From Micavibrio sp. UBA6147 (lineage in GTDB: Bacteria; Pseudomonadota; Alphaproteobacteria; Micavibrionales; UBA1664): a stretch of DNA of 64,000 nt. A program made the position numbers and the translations under genes. The notes below the pieces were generated by a model. The model ran no database searches. It was not told where the DNA came from and was given only the letters and a program-made list of their open reading frames with translations. Below, piece by piece: positions 1 through 9,153 of this stretch (its first letter is position 1; each line of letters opens with the position of its first letter). The DNA is taken from NCBI GenBank assembly GCA_002423185.1, contig DIUX01000001.1, positions 330,050-394,049 of the forward strand, given 5' to 3'.

Positions 1-903
1 ATTGATCGCGGTGTGAACGGACGATTCCGCGTCAATATCATGCGGCAAAAAAACAATCCGGCCATCGTGATACGCCATGTTTTGTCACAAATTCCGGATT
101 TTGAGTCGCTGGGCCTGCCGCCGTTGTTTCGTGGCCTGTCCATGGCGAAACGGGGCTTGATCTTGGTGACGGGTGTGACGGCGTCGGGCAAATCCACAAC
201 ATTGGCGTCCATGCTGGATTATCGCAACCAACATGATCGCGGGCATATCATTACAATCGAAGACCCGATTGAATATTTTCACGACCACAAAGAATCGGTC
301 GTAAGCCAGCGCGAAGTAGGGATTGATACGGAGAGTTTTGCCGCCGCCCTGAAAAACGCTTTGCGCCAGCGTCCGGACGTTATCTTGATCGGTGAAATCA
401 GGGACAGAACCGTTATGGAGCACGCCTTGACGATTGCGGAAACAGGGCATTTGGCGCTCGCGACCTTACACACGACCAATGCGTATCAAACAATCGAACG
501 TGTCATTAACTTTTTCCCCGAGGAACAAGCGGCGCAAATTCGCCTGAATTTGGCGCTGAACCTGCGGGCGATTGTGTCGCAACGCCTTGTGCCATCCGTG
601 GATGGGCATCTTGTTCTGGCACAGGAAGTTTTGTTGAATGATGGCTTGGTGAAGGAATTGATCCTGAATGGAGAAATTTTGAAAATCAGAGAACTTCTCG
701 AGCAAAACCGCGCTATGGGGATGTGCAGCTTCGATCAATCCTTGCTGGACTTGTATACAGAAGGCCGAATCACGGAGGAGGTCGCGCTGAGCTATTCCGA
801 CCGACCGGGCGACCTCAAAATCAAAATCAAAAACTATGCAATAAATCAACGTGAGGGCAAGTTTAACCTCATGGATACAGGCGACTTGCGAATATCAGAT
901 TAA
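1..903 (+). CDS. PilT/PilU-type twitching ATPase (5' truncated)
   Basis: The reading frame is open from base 1, so the gene begins outside the window and only the C-terminal ~300 residues are present. It is the RecA-like core of a type II/IV secretion ATPase: Walker A VTASGKSTT, an Asp box around TIEDPIEY, Walker B VILIGEIRD and a His box LATLHTTN. The tail after the core, with SLLDLYTEGRI and repeated Asp/Lys residues, is typical of PilT/PilU retraction ATPases rather than PilB, because the tetracysteine zinc motif of PilB/GspE is absent. The enzyme would depolymerise a type IV pilus from the cytoplasmic side. It lies ~100 nt before an MshL-like secretin on the same strand. PilU is slightly preferred over PilT because of the longer tail, but this is not certain. 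Confidence 0.9.
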   Translation: MDRGVNGRFRVNIMRQKNNPAIVIRHVLSQIPDFESLGLPPLFRGLSMAKRGLILVTGVTASGKSTTLASMLDYRNQHDRGHIITIEDPIEYFHDHKESVVSQREVGIDTESFAAALKNALRQRPDVILIGEIRDRTVMEHALTIAETGHLALATLHTTNAYQTIERVINFFPEEQAAQIRLNLALNLRAIVSQRLVPSVDGHLVLAQEVLLNDGLVKELILNGEILKIRELLEQNRAMGMCSFDQSLLDLYTEGRITEEVALSYSDRPGDLKIKIKNYAINQREGKFNLMDTGDLRISD

Positions 904-1001
904 GGGTTTGCAAAAGGGGAAAGTTTCCTTATGCTTTATATAGAGATTCTCTTGTTCTAGATGAATTACCATATAAAACCCCTTGCGTGAGGCCTTCTGT
1001 A

Positions 1002-2837
1002 ATGAAGTCATCTTCTTTTAAAAATCTGTTTTTGTCTGTTCTCGTTGCGCCGTTCATTCTGACGGCTTGCGACAGTGCATCGAACTACACGAAGATTGAT
1101 CGCGGCGGCGACATGGAGTTCGGCGACTATAAAAAAGGACTTGAGGCGCGCCCCGCTGATTCCGACATGTTCGCGAATGAAAAGAACTCAAGCGTTCCCA
1201 AAATGATGGCCTTGTCGCAAGAGGACCTCCGCACATCGAATATTACAGGCAATATCCCGCTGGTGAGTGTGTCCGTAAACCAATTGGTGAGCCTGCGCGA
1301 CATTTTGTATGATTTGACCGACCAAGCCGAATTTGACCTTATTCTTGACCCGTCCATCAGTGGATCGATCATCTATACCGCACGGAACAAGCCGTTTGAC
1401 CAAGTCATCGCTGAAATCGCCGATCTTGCCGGTTTGAAATATGAGTTCAAAGGCCGGAATCTGCGGATCGAAGTCGATCGTCCTTACATGAAGCGTTACA
1501 ATATTTCATACTTGAATATTATTCGCGGTTTTGAAAGCACGGTGACGGCTTCCGTCACTGTTGGCACGGCCGAAGGTAACGGCTCAAGCTATAACCTGAA
1601 CAGCAGCAGCGATTCCGATTTTTGGCTGGATTTGAGCTCCAATCTTGCCCAGATCATGGGCCTGACCGAGCGCTTTAACTATGTTTTGCGCACGTCGGTT
1701 GACCCTAGAGCCGAAGTTATTGCCGTCTCCGCCGCTACGCCGGTTCCGTCATCATCTGCATCGTCCGCCGAAAATTCCGACGCAACGGGTGAAACGGCTA
1801 CTGCCGAGGGTGGAGCAACAACGGAAACTGCCACTGATGGCCAAGCCAGCGGCCAATCTCAAGAAAGCGGGGCTAGTCAGCAAGAGGGTGGCGAAGTTGT
1901 CCAGTCTTTCATCGTCAACAAACTCGCCGGTATGGTTACAATCTATGGCACGGATCGTCAGCAAAAGACGATTGAGGCCTATCTTGAAGAATTGCAACGC
2001 GCCGTTGCGACGCAGGTTTTGATTGAGGCCAAAGTTCTCGAGGTCGAATTGACCGATGAATTCTCCACGGGCATTGACTGGTCGGCAGTCTTCCGCGAAG
2101 GCCTTGGCATCACGAACTTCTCGTTCTCTGCCGCCGCTCCGCAAATGACCCCTCCGCAAGCCGGATTGCTCACCTTTGCCATGGAGGGCTCGGATATAGA
2201 CGCAACGGTGACTGCTTTGTCACGCTTCGGGATCGTACGTGCCTTGGCAAGCCCGCGCTTGACCGTGTTGAATAACCAATCCGCGAGCTTGAACGTCGCT
2301 AAAAACCGCGTGTTTTTTGAAATCTCAATTGACCAAACGACGGAAGAAGGCGTAACGACAACCGAGGTTTCATCAACGATTAACACCGTTCCGGAAGGGA
2401 TCATCATCAACGTCTTGCCGTCCGTCAACATGAACACCAAGGAAGTGATGATGTCCGTCCGTCCGTCCGTGACACGGATTGACGACACGGTCAACGACCC
2501 TGCGGTTGCGTTCTTGAACGTCCCCGGGATTGAATCGGAAATTCCGATTGTGGACGTGCGCGAAATCGATACGGTAGTTAAAATGATGTCCGGTGAAGTT
2601 GTCGTGATCGGCGGTTTGATGCAAGACCGTACCGTTTCCAAGCAAGAAGGTGTTCCGGCAGCGTCCGAGATACCTTTTCTGGGTGGCTTGTTCCGCAACC
2701 AAGGCGACAGAATTCAAAAATACGAATTGGTGATTTTGCTTCGCGCTGTGGTTCTTGATAACCGCTCCAGCATTCACCCTGTCGATAAAAACATGTACCA
2801 GACATACGGGGCTGACCGCCGCCCCTTTAAACTCTAG
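1002..2837 (+). CDS. MshL/PilQ-like lipoprotein secretin
   Basis: This is an outer-membrane secretin of the type IV pilus (MSHA-type) or type II secretion family, about 611 aa. The chosen ATG at 1002 has GAGG 9 nt upstream and gives a clean lipoprotein signal peptide ending in LTAC; an in-frame GTG at 987 would add five residues. Residues ~70-170 form the STN/secretin-N region (LILDPSISGSI; IRGFESTVTAS). A Ser/Thr/Gln/Glu low-complexity linker follows (~245-300). The C-terminal half is the beta-barrel secretin domain, with IEAKVLEVEL, SPRLTVLNNQ and the terminal signature EIPFLGGLFRNQ. It would form the ring through which a pilus or pseudopilus passes. It is followed by a strong terminator, so it ends the pilus transcript. 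Confidence 0.92.
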   Translation: MKSSSFKNLFLSVLVAPFILTACDSASNYTKIDRGGDMEFGDYKKGLEARPADSDMFANEKNSSVPKMMALSQEDLRTSNITGNIPLVSVSVNQLVSLRDILYDLTDQAEFDLILDPSISGSIIYTARNKPFDQVIAEIADLAGLKYEFKGRNLRIEVDRPYMKRYNISYLNIIRGFESTVTASVTVGTAEGNGSSYNLNSSSDSDFWLDLSSNLAQIMGLTERFNYVLRTSVDPRAEVIAVSAATPVPSSSASSAENSDATGETATAEGGATTETATDGQASGQSQESGASQQEGGEVVQSFIVNKLAGMVTIYGTDRQQKTIEAYLEELQRAVATQVLIEAKVLEVELTDEFSTGIDWSAVFREGLGITNFSFSAAAPQMTPPQAGLLTFAMEGSDIDATVTALSRFGIVRALASPRLTVLNNQSASLNVAKNRVFFEISIDQTTEEGVTTTEVSSTINTVPEGIIINVLPSVNMNTKEVMMSVRPSVTRIDDTVNDPAVAFLNVPGIESEIPIVDVREIDTVVKMMSGEVVVIGGLMQDRTVSKQEGVPAASEIPFLGGLFRNQGDRIQKYELVILLRAVVLDNRSSIHPVDKNMYQTYGADRRPFKL

Positions 2838-2855
2838 GCTTTGAAGATCCTTTGG

Positions 2856-2880
2856 AATAAGGGCTTCGGCCCTTATTTTG
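2856..2880 (+). terminator. Rho-independent terminator after the secretin gene
   Basis: A perfect 9-bp stem (AATAAGGGC / GCCCTTATT) is closed by a TTCG tetraloop and followed by a short T-run. It separates the secretin gene from the ABC permease gene. Confidence 0.88.
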
Positions 2881-2906
2881 CTTTTGCTGTTTGAAAGAGG
2901 TTGATG

Positions 2907-3683
2907 ATGTCGTCCGCACTTGTCCTGTATACGTTAAAAGCCGCACTGCGTGATAAATTGGTGCGTGTTGTGTTGGTTTTATTTGTTCTTATTGCCGCTT
3001 TGTCGTTGTTTATGGGCGGCACCGCCGTTTTGGAACAAAAGAGTTTCTCTCTTGTCTTCGCGGCATCGAGCATAAGACTGGCTGCGGTGCTGGGGGCAAT
3101 TCTCTTCGTGTCTTTTTATATCCAGCGTTCTTACGCTTCCAAGGACATTGATTTTCTCTTGTCACGCCCGATCAGTCGCGGAGCGTTTGTCGCGAGCCAA
3201 GGGCTTGCGTTTCTTATTATCTCCGTGCTGATGGGCGTTGCCGCCTTTTTGACGATTTTTGCCTTGTCCGGCGGACAGTTGACGATGGGCTTATGTTACT
3301 GGGCGATTGGCTTGATGGTTGAAATCGCCCTGATTGCTAATGTCGCGATGTTTTTTTCGATGGTTTTGAGCAGTTCCGTCGCCAGCGTTGCCGCCAGTTT
3401 CGGGTTTTATATTTTGTCCCGCATGACGGGGGCTATTTTCGGGATTGTGGATTCCGGACAAATGGGCGGAATTTTCAAATTTTTCGAAGGCATTGTACAG
3501 GCCGTGACATTAATTTTGCCGCGATTGGATTTGATCGTCCAGACCTCATGGCTTGTGTATGGAACGGATGGCGTTGGCGGGGCATCTGCGGTTTCAATAC
3601 CTTATTTGATCGTCGTCGGCGTTGTTTTTTGCCTTTTCGTCATTTTGGCGACCGTGATCGATCTGAAGCGTAAAGAATTTTAA
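2907..3683 (+). CDS. ABC-2 type membrane permease without a neighbouring ATPase
   Basis: A ~258-aa integral membrane protein with about six hydrophobic segments, of the ABC-2/NosY-like permease type: the N-terminal helix is followed by a cytoplasmic stretch with KDIDFLLSRPISR, a characteristic feature of gene families such as NosY and GldF, and the protein ends in a basic tail. The start is one of TTG 2901, ATG 2904 or ATG 2907; AGAGG ends at 2900, so 2907 has the best spacing. No ABC ATPase gene lies next to it here. It is 4 nt from the following gene, so the two are probably co-transcribed. The substrate cannot be inferred. Confidence 0.75.
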   Translation: MSSALVLYTLKAALRDKLVRVVLVLFVLIAALSLFMGGTAVLEQKSFSLVFAASSIRLAAVLGAILFVSFYIQRSYASKDIDFLLSRPISRGAFVASQGLAFLIISVLMGVAAFLTIFALSGGQLTMGLCYWAIGLMVEIALIANVAMFFSMVLSSSVASVAASFGFYILSRMTGAIFGIVDSGQMGGIFKFFEGIVQAVTLILPRLDLIVQTSWLVYGTDGVGGASAVSIPYLIVVGVVFCLFVILATVIDLKRKEF

Positions 3684-3687
3684 AAAT

Positions 3688-4440
3688 ATGAAGGTGGTTC
3701 CTGTGCGTCAGGATATGCGAAGACACTGGATTTATTTTATATGTATGCTCTTCACCGTGATTGCGGTGTGGGGCTATTCCCGTAAGATTACGTTACAGTG
3801 GGACAATGTGCCGCCGGCACCATCGGTGATGTCCGCCAGTGCCATGACATTGGGCGACACGCAGATGAGCTATCGTTTTTTGGGATTGTTGCTCCAGATT
3901 TACGGCAATACCGGCGGGCGTTATACGGCCATGAAAAATTATGACTATAATGCGTTGAAGCAATGGTTTGATGTTTTGCATGAAATGGACAGCCGTTCAG
4001 AATACCTCCCGTTTCTAGTGTCTTATTATTTTACCGCCGGACAGCAAACGCCCGATCAATTACGAATCGCTGTTCAATTTTTGGAGAAAGCGGGGGTTGG
4101 CACGGGTGACATGCAGTGGCGGTGGCTGGCTCAGGCCGTTTTTTTGGCACGGTATCGTCTGAACGACATTCAATACGCGCTCGATTTGTCGCATAAATTG
4201 GAAAATCATGCGGATCCTGCCGTCGGCCTTTGGGCGCGTAATTTGCCGTCGATCATTATGGGCAACATGGGTGAAAAAGACGCCGCATTGTCACTGTCTT
4301 TGGCATTGCTCAAGGAATATGGGGCGACGATGGATCATCGGGAGGTTTATTACCTTAAAACCTATATTTGTAACCAGCTTCTTGAGCCGGAAAAGCGCGG
4401 CTTGTTCGCTTTATGTCATGACATAGACCCATCGGAATAA
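3688..4440 (+). CDS. Membrane-anchored helical (TPR-like) protein of unknown function
   Basis: A 250-aa protein with one N-terminal membrane segment (residues ~13-29, WIYFICMLFTVIAVW) and a soluble, presumably periplasmic, mostly helical domain. The pattern of paired helices with Ala/Leu-rich faces (residues ~110-240) resembles TPR or Sel1-like repeats, but I cannot assign a named family. It starts 4 nt after the ABC permease gene and ends 4 nt before the membrane AraC gene, so these three genes form one tight operon. A scaffold or sensor role for the permease is possible but is an inference. Confidence 0.6.
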   Translation: MKVVPVRQDMRRHWIYFICMLFTVIAVWGYSRKITLQWDNVPPAPSVMSASAMTLGDTQMSYRFLGLLLQIYGNTGGRYTAMKNYDYNALKQWFDVLHEMDSRSEYLPFLVSYYFTAGQQTPDQLRIAVQFLEKAGVGTGDMQWRWLAQAVFLARYRLNDIQYALDLSHKLENHADPAVGLWARNLPSIIMGNMGEKDAALSLSLALLKEYGATMDHREVYYLKTYICNQLLEPEKRGLFALCHDIDPSE

Positions 4441-4444
4441 GGCA

Positions 4445-5539
4445 TTGCCAGTCTTCTTCACAAACACGTTTGAGATTACTTTATACGAGGTTTTCTCGTT
4501 TTTGGGGCTGGTGCAGTCCGTTTTCATCCTTGTGTATATAGCCTCGCGGTCTTGGCGGTCCAGCCGGTCGATCATTCCTTTCCTGTATTTTTTGATGCTG
4601 GGCGGTTTGTTTTACGTCGAGTTTGCCTACGGATTTTTGGGGATGGAGATGCTGAATATCGGCTTCATGCTCGGCTTTGCGTGGTTATTGCTCCCTTTCT
4701 TCAGTTATTTCCTGATTATACAGGTGATTAACCTCGAAAAATTGCCGTCTTTGTCGCATTACCTGATTCTTCTTGTCGGTTTGGGGGCGTTTTTATTTTC
4801 TTATTCCTTGGCGTCTTTTGATGGGTCGTGCGAGGGAACGCTGATTTCTTGCGACGTTTTCCAAGACAGCTTGGTGGTGACGTTCATCATTTGCGCGTTG
4901 ATTGTCCTGACCATCCTGTTTTTTGATTCGTCGGGATTGCGGTCGATTCGGTTGGATAAGGATAAAAAAGAGCGCTATTGGCTCGCCCTTACTATTATTC
5001 TCGTGAATGCGTGTTTGGTCGCGGTGGCTTTGGCCAATTATGCGGAAATGATTCCGGCCGATGACGGGCGGTCTGTACGCATTATGATGGGGATGGCGTA
5101 TGTGTATCTGGCCACAACCAGTCTTTTCCGCATTTATCCACCGTCCATTCCGGTGAACAAGCAAGCAGCCCCCGAAAAACTGACGATCAATGAAAAAAAA
5201 TTGATCGAGGATATCGAACGCCTGATGACGATGGACAAGCTCTATCAAGAGCCGGCCTTTTCACGGGCGGATCTGGCGCGTGAGCTTGAAATATCCGAAG
5301 GCGTCATCACCAAAGTGATCAATATGCATTACGGCAAGAGCTTTCCGGTCATTATTAACGAACGAAGAGTCGAGGAAGCCAAGCATTTATTGGCCGCAAC
5401 GGACGATAATATCAAGACCATTGCGATTGATGTCGGCTTTAATTCCATCGCGTCTTTCAACCGTGTTTTCAAGGAATATGTCGGCATGACGGCGACGCAG
5501 TATCGCGCCGAAAACAAGCTCTTATTTGACCGATCCTAG
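4445..5539 (+). CDS. AraC-family regulator with N-terminal multi-pass membrane domain
   Basis: A 364-aa protein with about seven hydrophobic segments (residues ~10-225) followed by a cytoplasmic AraC/XylS helix-turn-helix domain (residues ~245-360). The DNA-binding part shows both HTH units (SRADLARELEISEGVITKVI; IKTIAIDVGFNSIASFNRVFK) and the conserved GMTATQYR end. The start is TTG 4445, with AAGG just upstream, 4 nt after the previous stop. This architecture implies a regulator held in the membrane that couples an envelope signal directly to transcription. Its operon partners are the ABC permease and helical protein, and the next gene downstream is a pilin, which is a plausible target. Confidence 0.85.
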   Translation: MPVFFTNTFEITLYEVFSFLGLVQSVFILVYIASRSWRSSRSIIPFLYFLMLGGLFYVEFAYGFLGMEMLNIGFMLGFAWLLLPFFSYFLIIQVINLEKLPSLSHYLILLVGLGAFLFSYSLASFDGSCEGTLISCDVFQDSLVVTFIICALIVLTILFFDSSGLRSIRLDKDKKERYWLALTIILVNACLVAVALANYAEMIPADDGRSVRIMMGMAYVYLATTSLFRIYPPSIPVNKQAAPEKLTINEKKLIEDIERLMTMDKLYQEPAFSRADLARELEISEGVITKVINMHYGKSFPVIINERRVEEAKHLLAATDDNIKTIAIDVGFNSIASFNRVFKEYVGMTATQYRAENKLLFDRS

Positions 5540-5717
5540 AGTTATTTTCCTTAATTCTTTCAAGTGAATAGGCGATTCTGAGAATTAAGTAGTTTTACTC
5601 TGTGATTTAAGGATTCATTTACCATCGAAACTGTATTACTATATTCATGGGTTCGAATTTTTGAATCGCACACACAGTTAATAAAATAGTTCTGACAAAG
5701 TAAGGTAAGGAGTTTTG

Positions 5718-6458
5718 ATGATGAAACAATTTAAAAATAGGCAAGAGGGCTTTACGCTCGTTGAACTTGCTATCGTTATGGTCATCATCGGTCTGTTGAT
5801 CGGTGGTATCCTTAAAGGCCAAGAGTTAATTAAAAATGCGACTGTTACAGCAACCGCTGCTCAGCTCAAGGCTTTCGAGTCTGCTTATACCACATTCGTT
5901 GATGTTTATGGTGGTAAGCCTGGCGACACCAACCGCGCCCGTGAAAAAATTCAAGGATGCGTCAACCGTTGCCGTAACGGCGACAACAACGGCTGGATTC
6001 GTGCTTCTAACGGCGCTTTGTACGCTCCGGGCACGGACGACCTGACACCTGGTGTGAACGAGCTGTATCAAGGTCTGCGCCACATGGCTGCTGCGAACTT
6101 GATCGGTGGCGTACGGACCGAGGTTGCAGCGTCGAACGAAGCCTTGGTTGGGGCTGAAATGGGCGGCTATTTGTACGTTGGCGAAGTCTTGGGTAATGCC
6201 TCATACCACCGTGGTTCGGGTACTGCCTTTACTCCGGCTGGCGTGTATGTAAGCCATACCTTCAGCTACCAGCACAATCCGCGTACAGGCCGTGTTCTGA
6301 CACCTTCAGAAGCCTCACGTCTTGATACAAAAGCCGACGATGGACAGCCTGGTACAGGTTCTATGTTGGCAACCGGTCTGGAAACATGCGTAAACGGTCG
6401 TAACTACCGCTACACCAATACAGACCTTGCTTGTGCCTTCATGTTCAAGATTAAATAA
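5718..6458 (+). CDS. Type IV pilin-like / pseudopilin protein
   Basis: A ~246-aa prepilin with a short basic leader and the class III cleavage/methylation motif: cleavage after Gly in EG/FTLVE, with the Glu at mature position 5, then a hydrophobic helix ending near LIGGILKG. The body is large for a minor pseudopilin and carries Cys pairs (CVNRC near residue 80; CVNG...CAFMF at the C terminus) that could form disulfides. ATG 5718 and ATG 5721 both fit the AAGGAG at 5707-5712. The gene is monocistronic: it has 178 nt of AT-rich upstream sequence and its own terminator. It probably assembles through the ATPase and secretin encoded just upstream, as a major or substrate pilin. Confidence 0.9.
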   Translation: MMKQFKNRQEGFTLVELAIVMVIIGLLIGGILKGQELIKNATVTATAAQLKAFESAYTTFVDVYGGKPGDTNRAREKIQGCVNRCRNGDNNGWIRASNGALYAPGTDDLTPGVNELYQGLRHMAAANLIGGVRTEVAASNEALVGAEMGGYLYVGEVLGNASYHRGSGTAFTPAGVYVSHTFSYQHNPRTGRVLTPSEASRLDTKADDGQPGTGSMLATGLETCVNGRNYRYTNTDLACAFMFKIK

Positions 6459-6483
6459 TAATCGTGCAGATATAAGAATTGAG

Positions 6484-6512
6484 AAGGCGGCCTTTGGGTC
6501 GCCTTTTTCTTT
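6484..6512 (+). terminator. Terminator of the pilin gene
   Basis: A 9-bp stem AAGGCGGCC / GGTCGCCTT (one G-U pair) with a TTTG loop, followed by TTTCTTTTTCTT. Confidence 0.88.
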
Positions 6513-6534
6513 TTCTTCGTCGAATTGAACGCAT

Positions 6535-6570
6535 AAAAAACGCCCGTGATTGAAACATCATCGGGCGTTT
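6535..6570 (-). terminator. Terminator of the leucine cluster
   Basis: On the minus strand AAACGCCCG pairs with CGGGCGTTT around a 15-nt loop and runs into TTTTTT. It lies 60 nt beyond the leuB stop codon and converges with the pilin terminator. Confidence 0.8.
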
Positions 6571-6630
6571 GATATTGGGTGGCGGGTCTGTGCCTGTGTA
6601 CGCAGATGTATACGCACAAGAAAGATTTGA

Positions 6631-7764
6631 TTATGCGGCTTGGCGGCTTTTATGCAGTTTCGAAAGGGCGCTGATCACCGCATCGCCCATTTCGGCGGTG
6701 GAGAGCAAGGTTTTGGTGTCAGGGCCTTTGATGTCCGCCGTACGCTTACCTTCGCCAAGAACTTGCTTAACAGAGTCTTCGAGCATATCGGCTTCTTCAC
6801 TAAGGTTGAGCGAGTAGCGCAGCGCCATAGCAAAGCTGAGGATAGTCGCCAAGGGGTTGGCCTTGCCCTGTCCCGCAATATCGGGCGCGGAGCCGTGGAC
6901 GGGCTCATACAGCGATTTGCGGCGCCCCGTGGCGGGGTCTTCGGCGCCAAGGGAGGCGGAGGGTAACATCCCGAGTGAACCGGTGAGCATCGCCGCTTCA
7001 TCCGACAAAATATCGCCGAACAAATTATCCGTCACAATCACGTCAAATTGCTTCGGCCAGCGCAAAAGCTGCATCGCGCAATTATCGGCGTACATGTGGG
7101 TGAGTTCAACATCGGTATAGTTTTCTTCCGTATGCAGGGCGGTCATTTCGGCGCGCCAGAGTTTGCCGCTCTCCATCACATTGGCCTTTTCACAGGAACA
7201 AACCTTGCCGCCACGCTTGCGCGCCAATTCAAAGGCAACGCGCCCGACGCGTTTGATCTCGCTGGTGGTATAAACCTGCGTATTCACGGCGCGTTTTTCG
7301 CCGTTGCCGAGGTCGGTGATGCCGCGCGGCTCGCCAAAATAAACCCCGCCGGTCAATTCCCGCACGATCAATATGTCGAGGCCGGACACGATTTCGGCCT
7401 TGAGGCTGGAGGCCTCAACCAAGGCGTCAAACACGATGGCGGGGCGCAAATTGGCGAAAAGTTCAAGCTCTTTGCGCAGGCGGAGCAAGCCGGCCTCGGG
7501 GCGAATCGTGTACTCCACATTATCCCATTTCGGGCCGCCAACCGCGCCGAGCATAACGGCATCCGCCTTGTGGCACAGGGCGAGCGTTTCATCCGTCACC
7601 GGCACGCCATGCGCGTCAATACACGCGCCGCCGACAGGGCGTTCAACAACATCAAACGTGACATTGCGGTGTTGTTCCAACCAGCCGATAATCTTACGGA
7701 CTTCGCCCATGACTTCGGGGCCGATTCCGTCACCGGGGAGCATGACAAGGTTATAATGGCTCAT
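6631..7764 (-). CDS. leuB: 3-isopropylmalate dehydrogenase
   Basis: A 377-aa protein, of normal family length. It oxidises and decarboxylates (2R,3S)-3-isopropylmalate to 2-oxoisocaproate with NAD in leucine synthesis. The N terminus carries LPGDGIGPEV, the middle KANVMESGKLW, and the metal-binding segment reads TDNLFGDILSDEA; YEPVHGSAPDIAG is the family signature. It is the last gene of a minus-strand leucine cluster, 43 nt after leuD. The leuD-leuB spacer contains two adjacent copies of GTGTACG. Confidence 0.97.
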   Translation of the reverse strand: MSHYNLVMLPGDGIGPEVMGEVRKIIGWLEQHRNVTFDVVERPVGGACIDAHGVPVTDETLALCHKADAVMLGAVGGPKWDNVEYTIRPEAGLLRLRKELELFANLRPAIVFDALVEASSLKAEIVSGLDILIVRELTGGVYFGEPRGITDLGNGEKRAVNTQVYTTSEIKRVGRVAFELARKRGGKVCSCEKANVMESGKLWRAEMTALHTEENYTDVELTHMYADNCAMQLLRWPKQFDVIVTDNLFGDILSDEAAMLTGSLGMLPSASLGAEDPATGRRKSLYEPVHGSAPDIAGQGKANPLATILSFAMALRYSLNLSEEADMLEDSVKQVLGEGKRTADIKGPDTKTLLSTAEMGDAVISALSKLHKSRQAA

Positions 7765-7807
7765 GATTTTATCCTTTTCTTATTGGGGTGTACGTGTGTA
7801 CGTGTCG

Positions 7808-8428
7808 TTATGACGCGGCGGACTCGCTGAACAGCCAAGGGCAATCTTTCGCCCGTGTTTGTTCATAGCTCCCGATCTCTTGCTTGTGTTGCAAGGTCAG
7901 GCCGATATCGTCCAAGCCGTTCAACATGCAATGCTTGCGGAATGCGTCAACTTCGAAGGTGAAGACATGGTTGCCGGCGCGCACTTCCTGTGCATCAAGG
8001 TCAATCGCGATTTCATTATCGGGGGACTGCGCGAAGTTCATCAGCGTGTCGACCTCCTCAGGCTTGAGGATGATCGGCAAAATGCCGTTTTTTGAGCAAT
8101 TGCCAAAGAAAATATCGGCAAAAGACGGCGCGATAACCGCGCGAATCCCGAAATCAAGCAATGACCAAGGCGCATGTTCGCGGCTTGATCCGCATCCGAA
8201 ATTTTCGCCCGACACAATGATTTGCGATTGGCGGTATGCTGGCTTGTTCAACACAAAATCGGCAATCTCTTTGCCGTTACTGTCATAGCGCATCTCGTCG
8301 AATAAATGCACGCCTAGGCCGGAACGCTTGATGGTCTTCAGGAATTGCTTCGGAATAATCATGTCGGTGTCGACATTCATAATCGGCATTGGCGCGGCGC
8401 GACCTTTGAGAACGGTGAATTTTTCCAT
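7808..8428 (-). CDS. leuD: 3-isopropylmalate dehydratase small subunit
   Basis: A 206-aa swivel subunit of isopropylmalate isomerase, which pairs with LeuC. Recognisable segments are NVDTDMIIPKQFLKT near the N terminus and the active-site loop GCGSSREHAPW. It is separated from its partner leuC by two non-leucine genes, which is unusual because leuC and leuD are normally adjacent. Confidence 0.97.
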   Translation of the reverse strand: MEKFTVLKGRAAPMPIMNVDTDMIIPKQFLKTIKRSGLGVHLFDEMRYDSNGKEIADFVLNKPAYRQSQIIVSGENFGCGSSREHAPWSLLDFGIRAVIAPSFADIFFGNCSKNGILPIILKPEEVDTLMNFAQSPDNEIAIDLDAQEVRAGNHVFTFEVDAFRKHCMLNGLDDIGLTLQHKQEIGSYEQTRAKDCPWLFSESAAS

Positions 8429-8463
8429 GGCGGTGTCTTTTCTTTCTCAGTTAGTGAATTTTC

Positions 8464-9153
8464 TTAGCTATGTGCGGGAGTGCCGCACTTCATAATGCGA
8501 AACAGGCTCAAAAGCTCCGCATCGAATTGGCCTTTTTTCTCGGTTTCCATGCGGCCTATGACGGCATCGGGGGAAATGTCACGGACGCCGAAATGGGGGC
8601 GGTGTACGCTCCACCCGTCAAAGGCATCGCAAATGCAAGCCATGCGGACGATCAAATCAAGATCGCCGCGCTTTTTACCGAAAAATCCGGTGCCGTCCAG
8701 CGTTTCATGGTGGTTTTCCATGATGTCGAGCAAGATTTGCATGAAGGGAAGGGCAAGCATATTGGCGGGAAACGTACCGCGAATAATGGCGAGGCCTTCG
8801 GTGACATGGCTGCGGCGGACGGTTTTTTGTTCGGGGGTCGGTTTGTCCTCCATGTCCCAGATTTCGGGCGGCAAAGCCATTTTGCCGATGTCATGCGGAA
8901 GGCTCGCCCAATACAGCGTATCGGCGATGCTCTCGCTCCAGCCGAGAAACAAGGCAAAATCCCGTAAATTCCCCGCCATCCGTTCGGAATGAAGGTGGAA
9001 TTCATACGGATGCCCCTGCGGACGCTGGGCGTCATAGACTTCAAGCGCCTCAATCTGCGAACGGATATAGGGAAGCACCGTTTCGCGAATATCGGCATTT
9101 TTGGTGATGTCGGCCTGCTCCAGCAAGTCGGGAATTGTATAGCGCGGTGTCAT
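8464..9153 (-). CDS. HD-GYP-like phosphohydrolase domain protein
   Basis: A 229-aa, single-domain protein. It shows the HD metal motif HDIGKMALP (residue ~90) and HHETLDGTGF (~145), followed by ARMACICDAFDG-like residues, which is the HD-GYP pattern. The GYP triplet reads GFF and the signal-receiver domain usual in cyclic-di-GMP phosphodiesterases is missing, so activity on cyclic-di-GMP is uncertain. Its ATG overlaps the stop of the upstream 507-aa gene in an ATGA, so the two are translationally coupled. It lies inside the leucine cluster, 35 nt before leuD. Confidence 0.78.
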   Translation of the reverse strand: MTPRYTIPDLLEQADITKNADIRETVLPYIRSQIEALEVYDAQRPQGHPYEFHLHSERMAGNLRDFALFLGWSESIADTLYWASLPHDIGKMALPPEIWDMEDKPTPEQKTVRRSHVTEGLAIIRGTFPANMLALPFMQILLDIMENHHETLDGTGFFGKKRGDLDLIVRMACICDAFDGWSVHRPHFGVRDISPDAVIGRMETEKKGQFDAELLSLFRIMKCGTPAHS

